Part shown: piece by piece, positions 53,577 through 62,046 of the stretch | Layout: every line of letters starts with the position of its first letter | Position numbering within the stretch: the stretch's first letter is position 1 | Notes under the pieces: generated by a model | The model's database searches: none | Seen by the model: only the letters and a program-made list of their open reading frames with translations | What the model was told of the DNA's origin: nothing | NCBI GenBank assembly: GCA_049603835.1 | Contig: JBMYSZ010000009.1 | Location: 1-64,000, forward strand | DNA length: 64,000 bases | Reading direction: 5' to 3' | Source of the DNA: Mangrovicoccus sp049603835 | Lineage (GTDB): Bacteria; Pseudomonadota; Alphaproteobacteria; Rhodobacterales; Rhodobacteraceae | Translations under genes and position numbers: made by a program

Positions 53577-54203
53577 ATGTCGGATCCGTCAAAGTTCTGG
53601 ACGAAGCTTGCACCGAAATACGCGAAAATGGCGGTGCGCAATCCCGAAGCCTATGACCACAAGCTAAGCCTTTTACGCGGGCTCATCACGGACCAAGACC
53701 AGATTGTGGAAATCGGTTGCGGCACGGGGAGCACGGCAATTACCCTCGCCCCTTTGGCCGGGCATTATATTGCGGCTGATTACGCCCAAGGCATGATCGA
53801 TATCGCAAATCAGAAGAAAGCAGATGCTGGGCTTGAAAATCTAAATTTTCACTGCACCGATTGGACAGAATTGGATTTAGCCCCCAATTCGCAAGACAAA
53901 GTTTTTGCTATGAGCATCCTGCATCTTTTGCCTCAGCCGGAAAAAGCCGTGGCAGAGGCCTGGCGGCTGTTAAAACCCGGGGGAATTTTTGCCAGCTCTA
54001 CGATTTGCCTGAAAGACTGCTATCGTTTCATGGCGCCGATTATTCCGGTGGCGACGTTTTTCGGCTTTTTCCCCTATATTCGCCGTATGTCTAAGGCGCA
54101 GCTAAGCGATTTGGTCACCGCGCCCGGTTTTGAGATCCGCGAAGAGTACCATCCCGGCCCCAAAGAGGCGGTGTTTTTGGTGGCGCAAAAACCCCTGAGC
54201 TGA
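53577..54203 (+). CDS. Class I SAM-dependent methyltransferase
   Basis: A 208-residue methyltransferase with motif I IVEIGCGTGSTAITLAPL, the acidic residue after the second strand (YIAADYAQGM), and post-I motif LLKPGGIFASSTI. The hydrophobic stretch PIIPVATFFGFFPYI suggests lipid or membrane association; a quinone or phospholipid acceptor is possible but not shown. GTTAGGGG precedes the start. It faces away from the glyS operon. Confidence 0.87.
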   Translation: MSDPSKFWTKLAPKYAKMAVRNPEAYDHKLSLLRGLITDQDQIVEIGCGTGSTAITLAPLAGHYIAADYAQGMIDIANQKKADAGLENLNFHCTDWTELDLAPNSQDKVFAMSILHLLPQPEKAVAEAWRLLKPGGIFASSTICLKDCYRFMAPIIPVATFFGFFPYIRRMSKAQLSDLVTAPGFEIREEYHPGPKEAVFLVAQKPLS

Positions 54204-54338
54204 GCATCAGGCATTTATATCGGCTATTTGTCAAAGAGACCGGCAAAGCTGAGCCGCAAAAGCCCTAAGCTGCGGAGATTTGGCCAGCCAAAGCTGCTGC
54301 ATCTTGACAGATCCCAAGCCGATAGCCATCGCTGAAGC

Positions 54339-55784
54339 ATGATTGATCTGCGTCCTGTAGCTTATGTAATCGGCTGGCTTCTCGCAGCCCTTGGCGCAAC
54401 CATGCTGGTGCCCATGGCCGCGGATCTGGCTTTTGCCAATGGCCATTGGATGGCCTTTTTCAAAAGCGCGCTGGTGACGATTTTTGCTGGGCTTTTGACG
54501 GCGATTTCTTGCCAAAACGCGTCGCGGGACGGGCTGACCTTGCAGCAAACATTTTTGCTGACCACCGGCGTCTGGCTGGCGCTGCCGATTTTTGGTGCTT
54601 TGCCCTTTGTCTTTGGCGCACCGCAAGCCCGCTATGTGGATGCGTTTTTTGAGGCCATGTCCGGCCTGACCACCACCGGTGCTACGGTTTTATCGGGCCT
54701 GGATTTCATGCCCGAAGGGGTGCTTTTGTGGCGCGGTATGCTGCAATGGTTCGGTGGGATCGGGATCATTGTTGTAGCGATGGTGTTTTTGCCCACGCTG
54801 CGGATCGGCGGGATGCAGATTTTCCGATCCGAAGGCTTTGACACTTTTGGCAAAATCCTGCCCCGCGCCACGGAGATTTCGAACCGTATCTCGGTCATAT
54901 ATCTGTTTTTGACCCTCGCCTGCGGTGTGACCTATTTCGCTTTGGGTATGTCGGGTTTTGATGCGGTGGTTCACGCGATGACCACCATCGCCACCGGTGG
55001 ATTTGCGAATTCTGACAGTTCTTTCGGCAATTTTGATGCGCCGATAGCTTATGCGGCGGTGGTCTTTATGTTGCTCGCCGCCCTGCCCTTTGTGCGCTAT
55101 GTGCAACTGATCGCCCAAGGCCCCGGGCCTCTTTTCGGCGATACCCAAGTGCGTGCCTTTTTCGGCGTGGCTTTTGCCACAGCATCAATCATGGTGCTTT
55201 GGCAATGGGGCCAATATGGCAGCAATGAAGAAGCCTTGCGCCTGGCGCTGTTTAACACCGTCTCCGTGCTGACCGGCACCGGCTATGCCAGCGCCGATTA
55301 TATGCAATGGGGCACATTTGCGGTGACCTTTTTCTTTTTCCTGGGGCTGATTGGCGGCTGCGCGGGATCCACCGCCTGTTCGATTAAGATCTTTCGCTAT
55401 CAGCTGCTGATCACTTCGATCATTTCGCAAATCCGGCGGATTCACGCGCCCTCGGGGGTCTTTACCCCGCGCTATGCAGGGCGCGCAGTGGATGATGATG
55501 TGATGAGCTCGGTCATGGTGTTTTTCGTCCTGTTTATCTTGTCCATTGGAGTATTTTCCGTGGCCCTGACCTTGACCGGGTTGGATTTTATCACTTCGCT
55601 TTCGGGCGCGGCCACGGCTATCGCCAATATTGGCCCGGGTTTGGGGCCAGAGATTGGACCAGCGGGTAATTTTGCTGGGCTGAATGATGTGGCCAAATGG
55701 TTGCTATCGGCTGCGATGCTGATCGGGCGGCTAGAATTGCTGGTGGTCTATGCGATCTTGACTTTGCAATTTTGGCGGGCCTGA
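54339..55784 (+). CDS. trkH: TrkH family potassium uptake protein
   Basis: A 481-residue K+ transporter of the Trk/Ktr/HKT family with four selectivity-filter P-loops: MSGLTTTGATVLSGL, TIATGGFANSDSSF, LTGTGYASADYMQW and IANIGPGLGPEIGP. Ion flux is controlled by TrkA-type proteins, and trkA is not in the window. The start lacks an obvious ribosome-binding site. Downstream lies repeat-rich DNA and an IS element. Confidence 0.92.
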   Translation: MIDLRPVAYVIGWLLAALGATMLVPMAADLAFANGHWMAFFKSALVTIFAGLLTAISCQNASRDGLTLQQTFLLTTGVWLALPIFGALPFVFGAPQARYVDAFFEAMSGLTTTGATVLSGLDFMPEGVLLWRGMLQWFGGIGIIVVAMVFLPTLRIGGMQIFRSEGFDTFGKILPRATEISNRISVIYLFLTLACGVTYFALGMSGFDAVVHAMTTIATGGFANSDSSFGNFDAPIAYAAVVFMLLAALPFVRYVQLIAQGPGPLFGDTQVRAFFGVAFATASIMVLWQWGQYGSNEEALRLALFNTVSVLTGTGYASADYMQWGTFAVTFFFFLGLIGGCAGSTACSIKIFRYQLLITSIISQIRRIHAPSGVFTPRYAGRAVDDDVMSSVMVFFVLFILSIGVFSVALTLTGLDFITSLSGAATAIANIGPGLGPEIGPAGNFAGLNDVAKWLLSAAMLIGRLELLVVYAILTLQFWRA

Positions 55785-56026
55785 GCGCTTTGAGGGATTG
55801 CGCCCCGCCTTCGCGGGACGCCGAACCGGGGGCTTCGCCCCCGGACCCCCAATAAAAGAGCGCTCTGGACCCACCAAAGAGAGCCTCTCTTCCAAGCCCC
55901 CATCGCAGCTGAGACCCTGCCCATGGCGCGCCTCAGGGTAAAGGGCAAGCCGCCTGCCGCGGGGCTGCGCCCCCTTGCAAAGCCGCTGGATCGGAGCCTT
56001 CCTGCGCGCAAGCGACGGCGGCTTCT
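55785..56026. repeat. Palindrome-rich non-coding region next to the IS element
   Basis: A 242-bp GC-rich stretch with strong hairpins, including CCGGGGG/CCCCCGG (55826-55844) and a terminator-like context for trkH. GAGCGCT (55783-55789) recurs at 55858-55864. The hairpin followed by GGACCCCC resembles dispersed intergenic repeats common in Rhodobacteraceae. No credible gene is seen. Confidence 0.6.
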
Positions 56027-56040
56027 GTCATTGGGTGATT

Positions 56041-56553
56041 ATTTGCAATGAAGAAGAGATATGTTTTTTCAGTAGTTTACAATACTTCTAGATTTGATTG
56101 CTCTTGTTCACCACAGAGATGAGCACGCCAATCTCGGTCCCCCGTCGCTTTTGATACCTGAGACATCCAGGAACCTGCATCAAGGACGCGTGGCACGCGC
56201 CGCCTATGGCGGTAAATCCTTGACGCAGAACCCCGGATACCTCCGAGACGGTATCGCGACGGTGGCTCCGCAGAGATGGCTTACAAGCCCATCCCCCCAG
56301 GCGCTCAAATCCAGAGACCGAAAACACGCTTCTGTTCGGGATAGATCGACTTTTTGCGCTACCGTTTCACTACTTGAGCGCGCGATCTTCCCAGGATGCA
56401 TTGCGTTGTAGTCGAGGAGGATGTGACCTGTCTCCGAAGCGGGCTTGCTGATCTCTCAGCAGCACCAAGCCGCAATATGCGGTCTACACCCACGCTCGCG
56501 TTCCGGTCTTAGGAAACGCCTCCCAAAAGGGAGCTAGGGATCAGATCGGCAAA
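56041..56553 (-). ncRNA. Candidate bridge-RNA region of the IS element
   Basis: This 513-bp non-coding arm lies downstream of the transposase. In IS1111-group relatives of IS621 the bridge RNA is expected at this right end. It holds a hairpin CTCCC-AAAA-GGGAG (56520-56533) near the transposase end and several GC-rich stems. No conserved reading frame is evident. RNA boundaries and guide loops were not determined. Confidence 0.4.
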
Positions 56554-57567
56554 TCAGCCCATCTGAAATTCCGTCTCATCTACCCACATCCGGTGCAAAA
56601 TCACCGCCAGTTTCCGCGCCAAAGCAACCTTGGCCCGTTTCGCACCCCGCCGGGCTGCCACACGCATGGCCCAAGAGCGCAGAGGAAACCACCGCTTCAC
56701 ATTGACCATCATCACATTCGCCGCCTCATACAGCGCAACACGCAACGCAGGATCGCCGCATTTGGTGATCGTGCCCGCCCGGTCCTGTTCGCCAGACTGA
56801 TATCGGCGGGGGGTTAAACCGACGCTTGATCCCACCTGCTTGGAGGACCGGAACCGTGTTGGATCGTCAATTGTCGCCACATAGGTCAACGCCACAAGCG
56901 GCCCTACGCCTGGAACCGTCATAAGACGCTGACACACAGGATCATTCAGAACCTCTTCGTGAACGCGTGCTGTCAGCTCTTCCAGAGCCAGGCGCAGGCT
57001 CTCTCGGGCCTCAATCAGGGGACCCAACGCAATCTCAAGGGCGGGATGCCCGGCAATCAGGGTTCTAATCTCTCCCGCCCATCGTTTGCGAAGATATCGG
57101 CCAGGACGAAGCCCAAACCCACGCAACAGGCCACGGACGCTGTTCTCAACCTCGATAAGACGGCCTTGGACGGTCTTACGGGCTGACAGCAAAAGTCTGC
57201 GCTCACGGGCTTCACAGCTCTTCAGGTGAACAGGCCGGAACCAGCCTAGGCGTAGAAGCTTGGCAATGCCTCGCGCATCGTTGCGGTCCGTCTTTTCCAT
57301 CTGGGCCGACAGCGCGGCGGCCACCTGGCGAGTTTCCATCTGCGTTACCGGCAGACCGGCCTCTTGCAGGCCTCGCGCAAGCCATTCCGACATCGGCCCA
57401 GCTTCAAGAACCACAACCTCAAGCGCATCGTGATAGGGGGTGAGCGCATCGGTGATCACGCCGGGCACGCTCTCAACTGAACGCTCGAATACTACCTCAC
57501 CACCAAGATCAACGACGCACACAGCCGTCGTCGCCATCGAAACATCCAACCCTGCATAGAACTTCAC
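56554..57567 (-). CDS. IS110 family transposase (DEDD recombinase)
   Basis: A 337-residue serine-dependent DEDD recombinase. The RuvC-like acidic residues are D8 (GLDVS), E55 (VVLEAGP), D94 and D97 (KTDRNDARGIAKL). The C-terminal Transposase_20 domain has MTVPGVGPLVALTYVATID and the Ser motif KQVGSSVGLTPRRYQSG (Ser247/248). The frame is intact and of full length, so the element may be active. A hairpin CCTGGTT/AACCAGG (57579-57598) lies just upstream of the start. Confidence 0.93.
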   Translation of the reverse strand: MKFYAGLDVSMATTAVCVVDLGGEVVFERSVESVPGVITDALTPYHDALEVVVLEAGPMSEWLARGLQEAGLPVTQMETRQVAAALSAQMEKTDRNDARGIAKLLRLGWFRPVHLKSCEARERRLLLSARKTVQGRLIEVENSVRGLLRGFGLRPGRYLRKRWAGEIRTLIAGHPALEIALGPLIEARESLRLALEELTARVHEEVLNDPVCQRLMTVPGVGPLVALTYVATIDDPTRFRSSKQVGSSVGLTPRRYQSGEQDRAGTITKCGDPALRVALYEAANVMMVNVKRWFPLRSWAMRVAARRGAKRAKVALARKLAVILHRMWVDETEFQMG

Positions 57568-57685
57568 CGGTCATTCCCCCTGGTTCAACAAAACCAGGTC
57601 AGCCTGCGCTAACCTGCGATCAGGGCGCAAATCACCCAATGACCGCATCTCCGAAGAGAGGTTCTCCTTTGAGGCAGGGCGGCGG

Positions 57686-57714
57686 TTGACGAGACTGGCG
57701 CGCTTGCCTATCGA
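57686..57714 (+). promoter_or_regulatory. Sigma-70 promoter candidate for glyQ
   Basis: TTGACG (57686-57691), a 17-base spacer and TATCGA (57709-57714) lie 27 bases before the glyQ ATG, just outside the right repeat of the IS element. Confidence 0.6.
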
Positions 57715-57740
57715 CAGGCCAGATTTGCCGGAGCCAAAAC

Positions 57741-58664
57741 ATGACCGACCGTCCCAGCTGTTTCCAAGATATCCTAATGCGTTTGCAGGCCTATTGGGCG
57801 GCGCAAGGCTGCGCTGTTCTTCAGCCTTATGATATGGAAGTCGGTGCCGGCACCTTCCACCCGGCCACGACCCTGCGGGCTTTGGGCTCTAAGGCTTGGG
57901 CTGCGGCCTATGTGCAGCCCTCGCGACGTCCCACTGATGGGCGCTATGGCGAAAACCCGAACCGGTTGCAGCATTACTACCAGTATCAAGTTCTGATCAA
58001 ACCCAGCCCGGCAAATTTGCAAGAGCTCTATCTTGGCTCCCTTGCGGCTATCGGGATTGATATGGAGCTGCATGATATCCGTTTTGTCGAAGATGACTGG
58101 GAAAGCCCGACTTTGGGGGCCTGGGGCCTGGGTTGGGAAGTTTGGTGCGACGGGATGGAAGTCAGCCAATTCACCTATTTCCAGCAAGTGGGCGGCCATG
58201 ACTGCAAACCGGTTTCGGGCGAGCTGACTTATGGGTTAGAGCGTTTGGCCATGTATGTGCTGGGCATTGATCACGTGATGGAGATGCCCTTCAACAACCC
58301 CCAAAGCCCGCATGCGCTGAGCTATGGGGATGTTTTCCGCCAAGCTGAGGAAGAATATTCGCGCTTCAATTTTGATGTGGCGGATACGGCTAAGCTGCTG
58401 CAGCATTTCGAAGATGCGGAAGCGGAATGCGCCGCGATCCTGAGCCGCGAGGCGCAAGATCCGAAAACCGGCAAGCATATTGTCATGGCGCAGCCGGCCT
58501 ATGACCAATGCATCAAGGCCAGCCATTTGTTCAATTTGCTCGATGCGCGCGGGGTGATTTCCGTGACCGAGCGTCAGGCTTATATTGGCCGGGTGCGGGC
58601 TTTGGCAAAGATGTGCGCGGATGCTTTTGTGGCCACAGAAGCAGGCGGCGCGACCCCAGCCTAA
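57741..58664 (+). CDS. glyQ: Glycyl-tRNA synthetase alpha subunit
   Basis: The 307-residue catalytic subunit of the alpha2-beta2 glycyl-tRNA synthetase. It has the class II features: CFQDILMRLQAYWAAQGCAVLQPYDMEVGAGTFHP at the N-terminus (motif 1 region), QPSRRPTDGRYGENPNRLQHYYQYQV (motif 2) and GELTYGLERLAMY (motif 3). GGAG lies eight bases upstream. It points away from glyS, separated by an IS element, trkH and a methyltransferase. Usually glyQ and glyS are adjacent and co-directional. Confidence 0.97.
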   Translation: MTDRPSCFQDILMRLQAYWAAQGCAVLQPYDMEVGAGTFHPATTLRALGSKAWAAAYVQPSRRPTDGRYGENPNRLQHYYQYQVLIKPSPANLQELYLGSLAAIGIDMELHDIRFVEDDWESPTLGAWGLGWEVWCDGMEVSQFTYFQQVGGHDCKPVSGELTYGLERLAMYVLGIDHVMEMPFNNPQSPHALSYGDVFRQAEEEYSRFNFDVADTAKLLQHFEDAEAECAAILSREAQDPKTGKHIVMAQPAYDQCIKASHLFNLLDARGVISVTERQAYIGRVRALAKMCADAFVATEAGGATPA

Positions 58665-58669
58665 CAGGG

Positions 58670-59776
58670 CTAGCCCATGTGATAGAGGCTTTGGAATAGT
58701 CGCGGGTCTAGGCTCGCGGCGTCGAAAGTCGCGCCCTCGGTTAGCACGCTGACTGCATCATGGCTGTGCAAACTTTCCTGATGGCTGGCCACGACCCGGA
58801 AATCCCCGATGCGTGGGTCTTTCAGAAGCTGAGCCGCAAAACTGCGCGCCGCGTCTTCGACAAAGATCGGATTGGCGGCGTTGAGCTCGGCAAAAGCCTG
58901 CTCATCCTCGCGTTTGACCATGACTTGGGTCTCGGTCGGCACGGCCTCGCGGCAGAGCTCGATCAGATCCTCAAACCACAGGCAATCCGGGCAAGTTTCA
59001 TCCAGCACCACCGAGATCCGCGCCACGGAGCGCTGCGAATGCGGCGTGGCCAATTGCCCGCGCATCTGCCGCGCATGTTCGCTAAGCTCAAGCGAGCAAG
59101 GACAGGTGGAGGAATAGACATAATCCAAATGCAGGATCTTTAGCCGCTGCCCGGCGCGTTCGGCCAGTTCAAGCGCGATATCGTAATACTGATAACCCGA
59201 CAGCCCAGAGCGCAGCGAGGCGATTTTGCTGGGAAAACTCAGCCGCATCTGAATGCGGGCATCCAGGCTTTCCAGGTCATTTTGGTAATCCGCCAGGGCG
59301 GCTTCGATCACTTCAAAGCTAAAAACCCGCTCCGCATGGCGATAAAAGCTGCGCATAATGCGGGACATGTTGATGCCCTTTTTCTCGGCCTCAAGGCTTA
59401 CGGTGCCAGTCACGGAGGTTTCCAGGGTCAGATCGCCATTATCGCGGCTGTGATAGCGGATCGGCAGGCGAAAATTAGAAATGCCCACATGCTGGATCTG
59501 GGTTTTCGCGCCACGGATCAGGCTGGAGGGACCATTCTGAAGATCGGGGAGCGACGCCTTATAGGCTGCATCCACTTCGAAATCTTCGGGATAGGCACGG
59601 GACATGGCCGGATAATCCTTCGCCGCGCGCCCTGGAATCAGGGATTGCAAGGCCGGGTCCAGCGTCGATAGCTCTGCCTCGGATGCGGATTGCGCCCATT
59701 GCCTCAGCAGAGCCAGCGCAGCGGCGGCCTCTTCTCGGTTTGGCTCTTGGCTGATCGGTGTTTGGATATTCATCAT
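58670..59776 (-). CDS. folE2: GTP cyclohydrolase IB (FolE2)
   Basis: A 368-residue enzyme opening GTP to dihydroneopterin triphosphate, the first step of folate synthesis and of queuosine-type pathways. The metal-site Cys and flanks are in VYSSTCPCSLELSEHARQM, with QHVGISNFRLPI and KKGINMSRIMRSFY typical of the metal-promiscuous IB type. In many bacteria FolE2 is Zur-regulated as the backup to zinc-dependent FolE; no convincing Zur box is seen here. ATG 59773 is an equally possible start. Confidence 0.93.
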   Translation of the reverse strand: MMNIQTPISQEPNREEAAAALALLRQWAQSASEAELSTLDPALQSLIPGRAAKDYPAMSRAYPEDFEVDAAYKASLPDLQNGPSSLIRGAKTQIQHVGISNFRLPIRYHSRDNGDLTLETSVTGTVSLEAEKKGINMSRIMRSFYRHAERVFSFEVIEAALADYQNDLESLDARIQMRLSFPSKIASLRSGLSGYQYYDIALELAERAGQRLKILHLDYVYSSTCPCSLELSEHARQMRGQLATPHSQRSVARISVVLDETCPDCLWFEDLIELCREAVPTETQVMVKREDEQAFAELNAANPIFVEDAARSFAAQLLKDPRIGDFRVVASHQESLHSHDAVSVLTEGATFDAASLDPRLFQSLYHMG

Positions 59777-59910
59777 CGCCCCCGGTCCTTTATTGCCCGC
59801 TAAATGGTGCGCTGGCTGGATAAGTCCAGAAGGATAAGAAAAATACCACAGGAATGCGAGTAAAATGCAGGAAAAGCGCCAGGCCGAAGAAGAGCCTGGC
59901 GCTGCTGTGC

Positions 59911-61107
59911 TTAGATACTGTCTAGACCGCGGCGCAGATCTGCCTCTAGATCATGCTTGTCTTCGAGCCCGCAGGAAATCCGGATCAGACCCGGCGTGAT
60001 TCCCAACTCGGCTTTTTGCTCATCCGGCAAACGTTGATGGGTCGTGGTCGCGGGATGGGTGGTGATGGATTTGGCATCGCCCAGATTGTTGGAAATCGTG
60101 AAAATCTCCATGGCGTTAAGCGCGCGGAAGGCCGCGTCTTTGCCTTCTGTCACATCGATCGACAGGACTGTGCCGCCTTGGGTCATCTGCTTGCTGGCAA
60201 TGGCGAATTCCGGATGGCTTTCGAGGCCCGGATAGATCACGCGGGACAGTTTGGGATGGCCTTCGAACGCCTTCGCCAGATGCAGCGCGGTTTCCGCCTG
60301 AGCCCGGCAGCGCAAATCCAGAGTTTCGAGACCCTTCAGCAGAACCCAAGCGGTGAAAGGCGACATGGCCGCGCCCAGATGCTTCATATAGGGCTCAAAA
60401 GTTTTACGGATGAAATCCTTTGTGCCCAAGACGATACCGCCCAGAACTCGGCCCTGCCCGTCCATATGTTTGGTCGCGGAATATATCACCACATCAGCGC
60501 CCAGCTCTAACGTGCGCTGGAATACCGGCGTGGCAAAGACATTATCCACCATGACCAGGGCGCCCACCTGATGCGCCAGCTCGGACACGGCCGCGATATC
60601 AATAACTTCGAGAGTTGGATTTGAAATCGCCTCTAGGAAAACGACTTTGGTATCCGGGCGGATCGCGGCTTTCCACTGGTCCAAATCGCGGCCATCGACA
60701 AAATCCACCTCGCAGCCAAATTTGCGCAGCACATTTTCCAAGATGAAAAGGCAAGACCCAAACAGAGCCCGCGAGGCCACCACATGATCGCCCGCCTTCA
60801 CCGCCGACATCAGCGCGCCGGACACAGCCGCCATGCCGCTCGCCGTAGCAAAGGCGTCTTCGGCACCTTCGAGCAAAGCGGCGCGCTCTTCGAACATGGC
60901 TACGGTCGGGTTTCCATAGCGGGCATAGATGAATTCGTCTTCGCCCAGCTCAACAAACCGCGCTTCGGCTTGTTCGGCGGTCTCGTAAACGAAACCCTGG
61001 GTCAGGAACATCGCCTCGCTCAGCTCGTTATATTGGCTGCGACGGGCGCCGCCATGGACCAGATTGGTGCGCGGAGCGCGGGTTACGGATTTTGGATCTT
61101 GGGCCAT
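59911..61107 (-). CDS. metZ: O-succinylhomoserine sulfhydrylase
   Basis: A 398-residue PLP enzyme of the Cys/Met metabolism family that makes homocysteine from O-succinylhomoserine and sulfide. PLP-binding segments are ATASGMAAVSGALMSAVKAGD, LVMVDNVFATPVFQ and the lysine in YSATKHMDGQGRVLGG. The start follows GGAGAGGCAG. A SAM-II riboswitch is in the leader. metZ is favoured over metB/metY from the alphaproteobacterial setting and the riboswitch, but sequence alone does not exclude O-acetylhomoserine as substrate. Confidence 0.92.
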   Translation of the reverse strand: MAQDPKSVTRAPRTNLVHGGARRSQYNELSEAMFLTQGFVYETAEQAEARFVELGEDEFIYARYGNPTVAMFEERAALLEGAEDAFATASGMAAVSGALMSAVKAGDHVVASRALFGSCLFILENVLRKFGCEVDFVDGRDLDQWKAAIRPDTKVVFLEAISNPTLEVIDIAAVSELAHQVGALVMVDNVFATPVFQRTLELGADVVIYSATKHMDGQGRVLGGIVLGTKDFIRKTFEPYMKHLGAAMSPFTAWVLLKGLETLDLRCRAQAETALHLAKAFEGHPKLSRVIYPGLESHPEFAIASKQMTQGGTVLSIDVTEGKDAAFRALNAMEIFTISNNLGDAKSITTHPATTTHQRLPDEQKAELGITPGLIRISCGLEDKHDLEADLRRGLDSI

Positions 61108-61162
61108 CTGCCTCTCCTAATCACTGATGCCGGGGAAGCCGCAGACGGGTCGCGTCTGGAAA

Positions 61163-61217
61163 CCTCTTTAGCGGGTTGTTTAGCGTGGCCCGCAATCCGG
61201 TCGTCAAATCGCCACGG
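61163..61217 (-). ncRNA. SAM-II riboswitch upstream of metZ
   Basis: Read on the minus strand, this leader has GATTTG, then CCGGATTGCGGGCCACG and CCGCTAAAGAGG, matching the order and spacing of the SAM-II (metA) consensus; the P1 arms CCGTGGC and GCCACG are visible. It lies about 55 bases before the metZ start, in the expected sense. A further hairpin CAGACG/CGTCTG (61142-61158) lies between it and the ribosome-binding site. High SAM is expected to lower metZ expression. Confidence 0.85.
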
Positions 61218-61344
61218 TGGATAGCGATTAGGCCCCTGGATGATCCTGGTCAAGTTGTTTTCCCAAATGGCTCGCTCGAAGGTGAATTGCCAAGCCCGCC
61301 GCCTTGGGGAAAGCTGAAACCCTGAGCAGAGCAAGGAGCCTCGC

Positions 61345-62046
61345 ATGCAGCCGCCCATCGATCTCTATTATTGGCCGACGCCCAATGGCTGGAAAATCTC
61401 TATCGCGCTTGAGGAAATGGGCCTGCCTTATCAGGTGCATTTGATCGATATCGGCGCCGGGGATCAGTTTGAGCCCGAATTTCTGAAAATTGGCCCTAAT
61501 AATCGTATGCCGGTGATTACAGATCCCGAGGGCCCTGATGCTGCGCCGATTTCTATTTTCGAAAGCGGGGCGATTTTGCTTTATCTCGCGCGCAAGACCG
61601 GGACATTCTATGGCGCAACTGAGCGGGAAAAGATCGCGGTTGAGCAATGGCTTATGTGGCAAATGGGCGGAGTTGGGCCAATGGCGGGCCAGGCGCATCA
61701 CTTCCTCAAATACGCCCCCGCCATGGAGCCGCCCCAGGATCTGCCCTATGCCAAAGACCGCTACCGTACAGAAGTCGGGCGGCTTTACGGCGTATTGGAT
61801 CGACAATTGGCGCGCCATGAATTTGTGGCAGGCGATGCTTATTCTATTGCCGATATGTCGATTTGGCCCTGGGCCTCTTTATGGGAAGGTCAACAACAAA
61901 TTTTAGAAGACAAACCCAATCTAGCCCGTTGGTTAGAAACTTGCGCGGCCCGGCCCGCCGTTAAAGCTGGTCGCGCCGTCGCCGCAGACAAACGCAAAGA
62001 CATCCGCGACGACAAAAGCAGCCATGCGACCCTATTTAAGCGTTAG
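61345..62046 (+). CDS. Glutathione S-transferase family protein (YfcG/Ure2-like)
   Basis: A 233-residue two-domain GST: thioredoxin-like N-terminal domain (PTPNGWKISIALEEMGLPY, FESGAILLYLA for glutathione binding) and all-helical C-terminal domain (DAYSIADMSIWPWASLWEG). The TPNGWK pattern points to the Nu-class disulfide-bond oxidoreductases such as YfcG. Cytosolic. GCAAGGAG precedes the start. It is divergent from metZ, and its stop overlaps the convergent yciB by 11 bases. Confidence 0.9.
   Translation: MQPPIDLYYWPTPNGWKISIALEEMGLPYQVHLIDIGAGDQFEPEFLKIGPNNRMPVITDPEGPDAAPISIFESGAILLYLARKTGTFYGATEREKIAVEQWLMWQMGGVGPMAGQAHHFLKYAPAMEPPQDLPYAKDRYRTEVGRLYGVLDRQLARHEFVAGDAYSIADMSIWPWASLWEGQQQILEDKPNLARWLETCAARPAVKAGRAVAADKRKDIRDDKSSHATLFKR

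Larger units (their letters stand above)
56027..57643 (-). mobile_element. IS110-family element (IS1111-like group)
   Basis: The element is bounded here by perfect 14-bp subterminal inverted repeats, GTCATTGGGTGATT (56027-56040) and AATCACCCAATGAC (57630-57643). It contains one transposase (56554-57567, minus) and a long non-coding arm on its 3' side (56041-56553). Subterminal rather than terminal repeats and a long downstream arm fit the IS1111 group. True ends lie a few bases outside the repeats and cannot be fixed without an empty site. It sits 43 bp from the glyQ -35 element. Confidence 0.75.

Noticed and set aside
55748..56011. Minus-strand frame of 87 codons after trkH
   Set aside because: It lies in palindromic GC-rich repeat DNA with no start signal or homology.
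59777..59910. Zur box upstream of folE2
   Set aside because: No convincing palindrome of Zur type was found, although FolE2 is often zinc-regulated.
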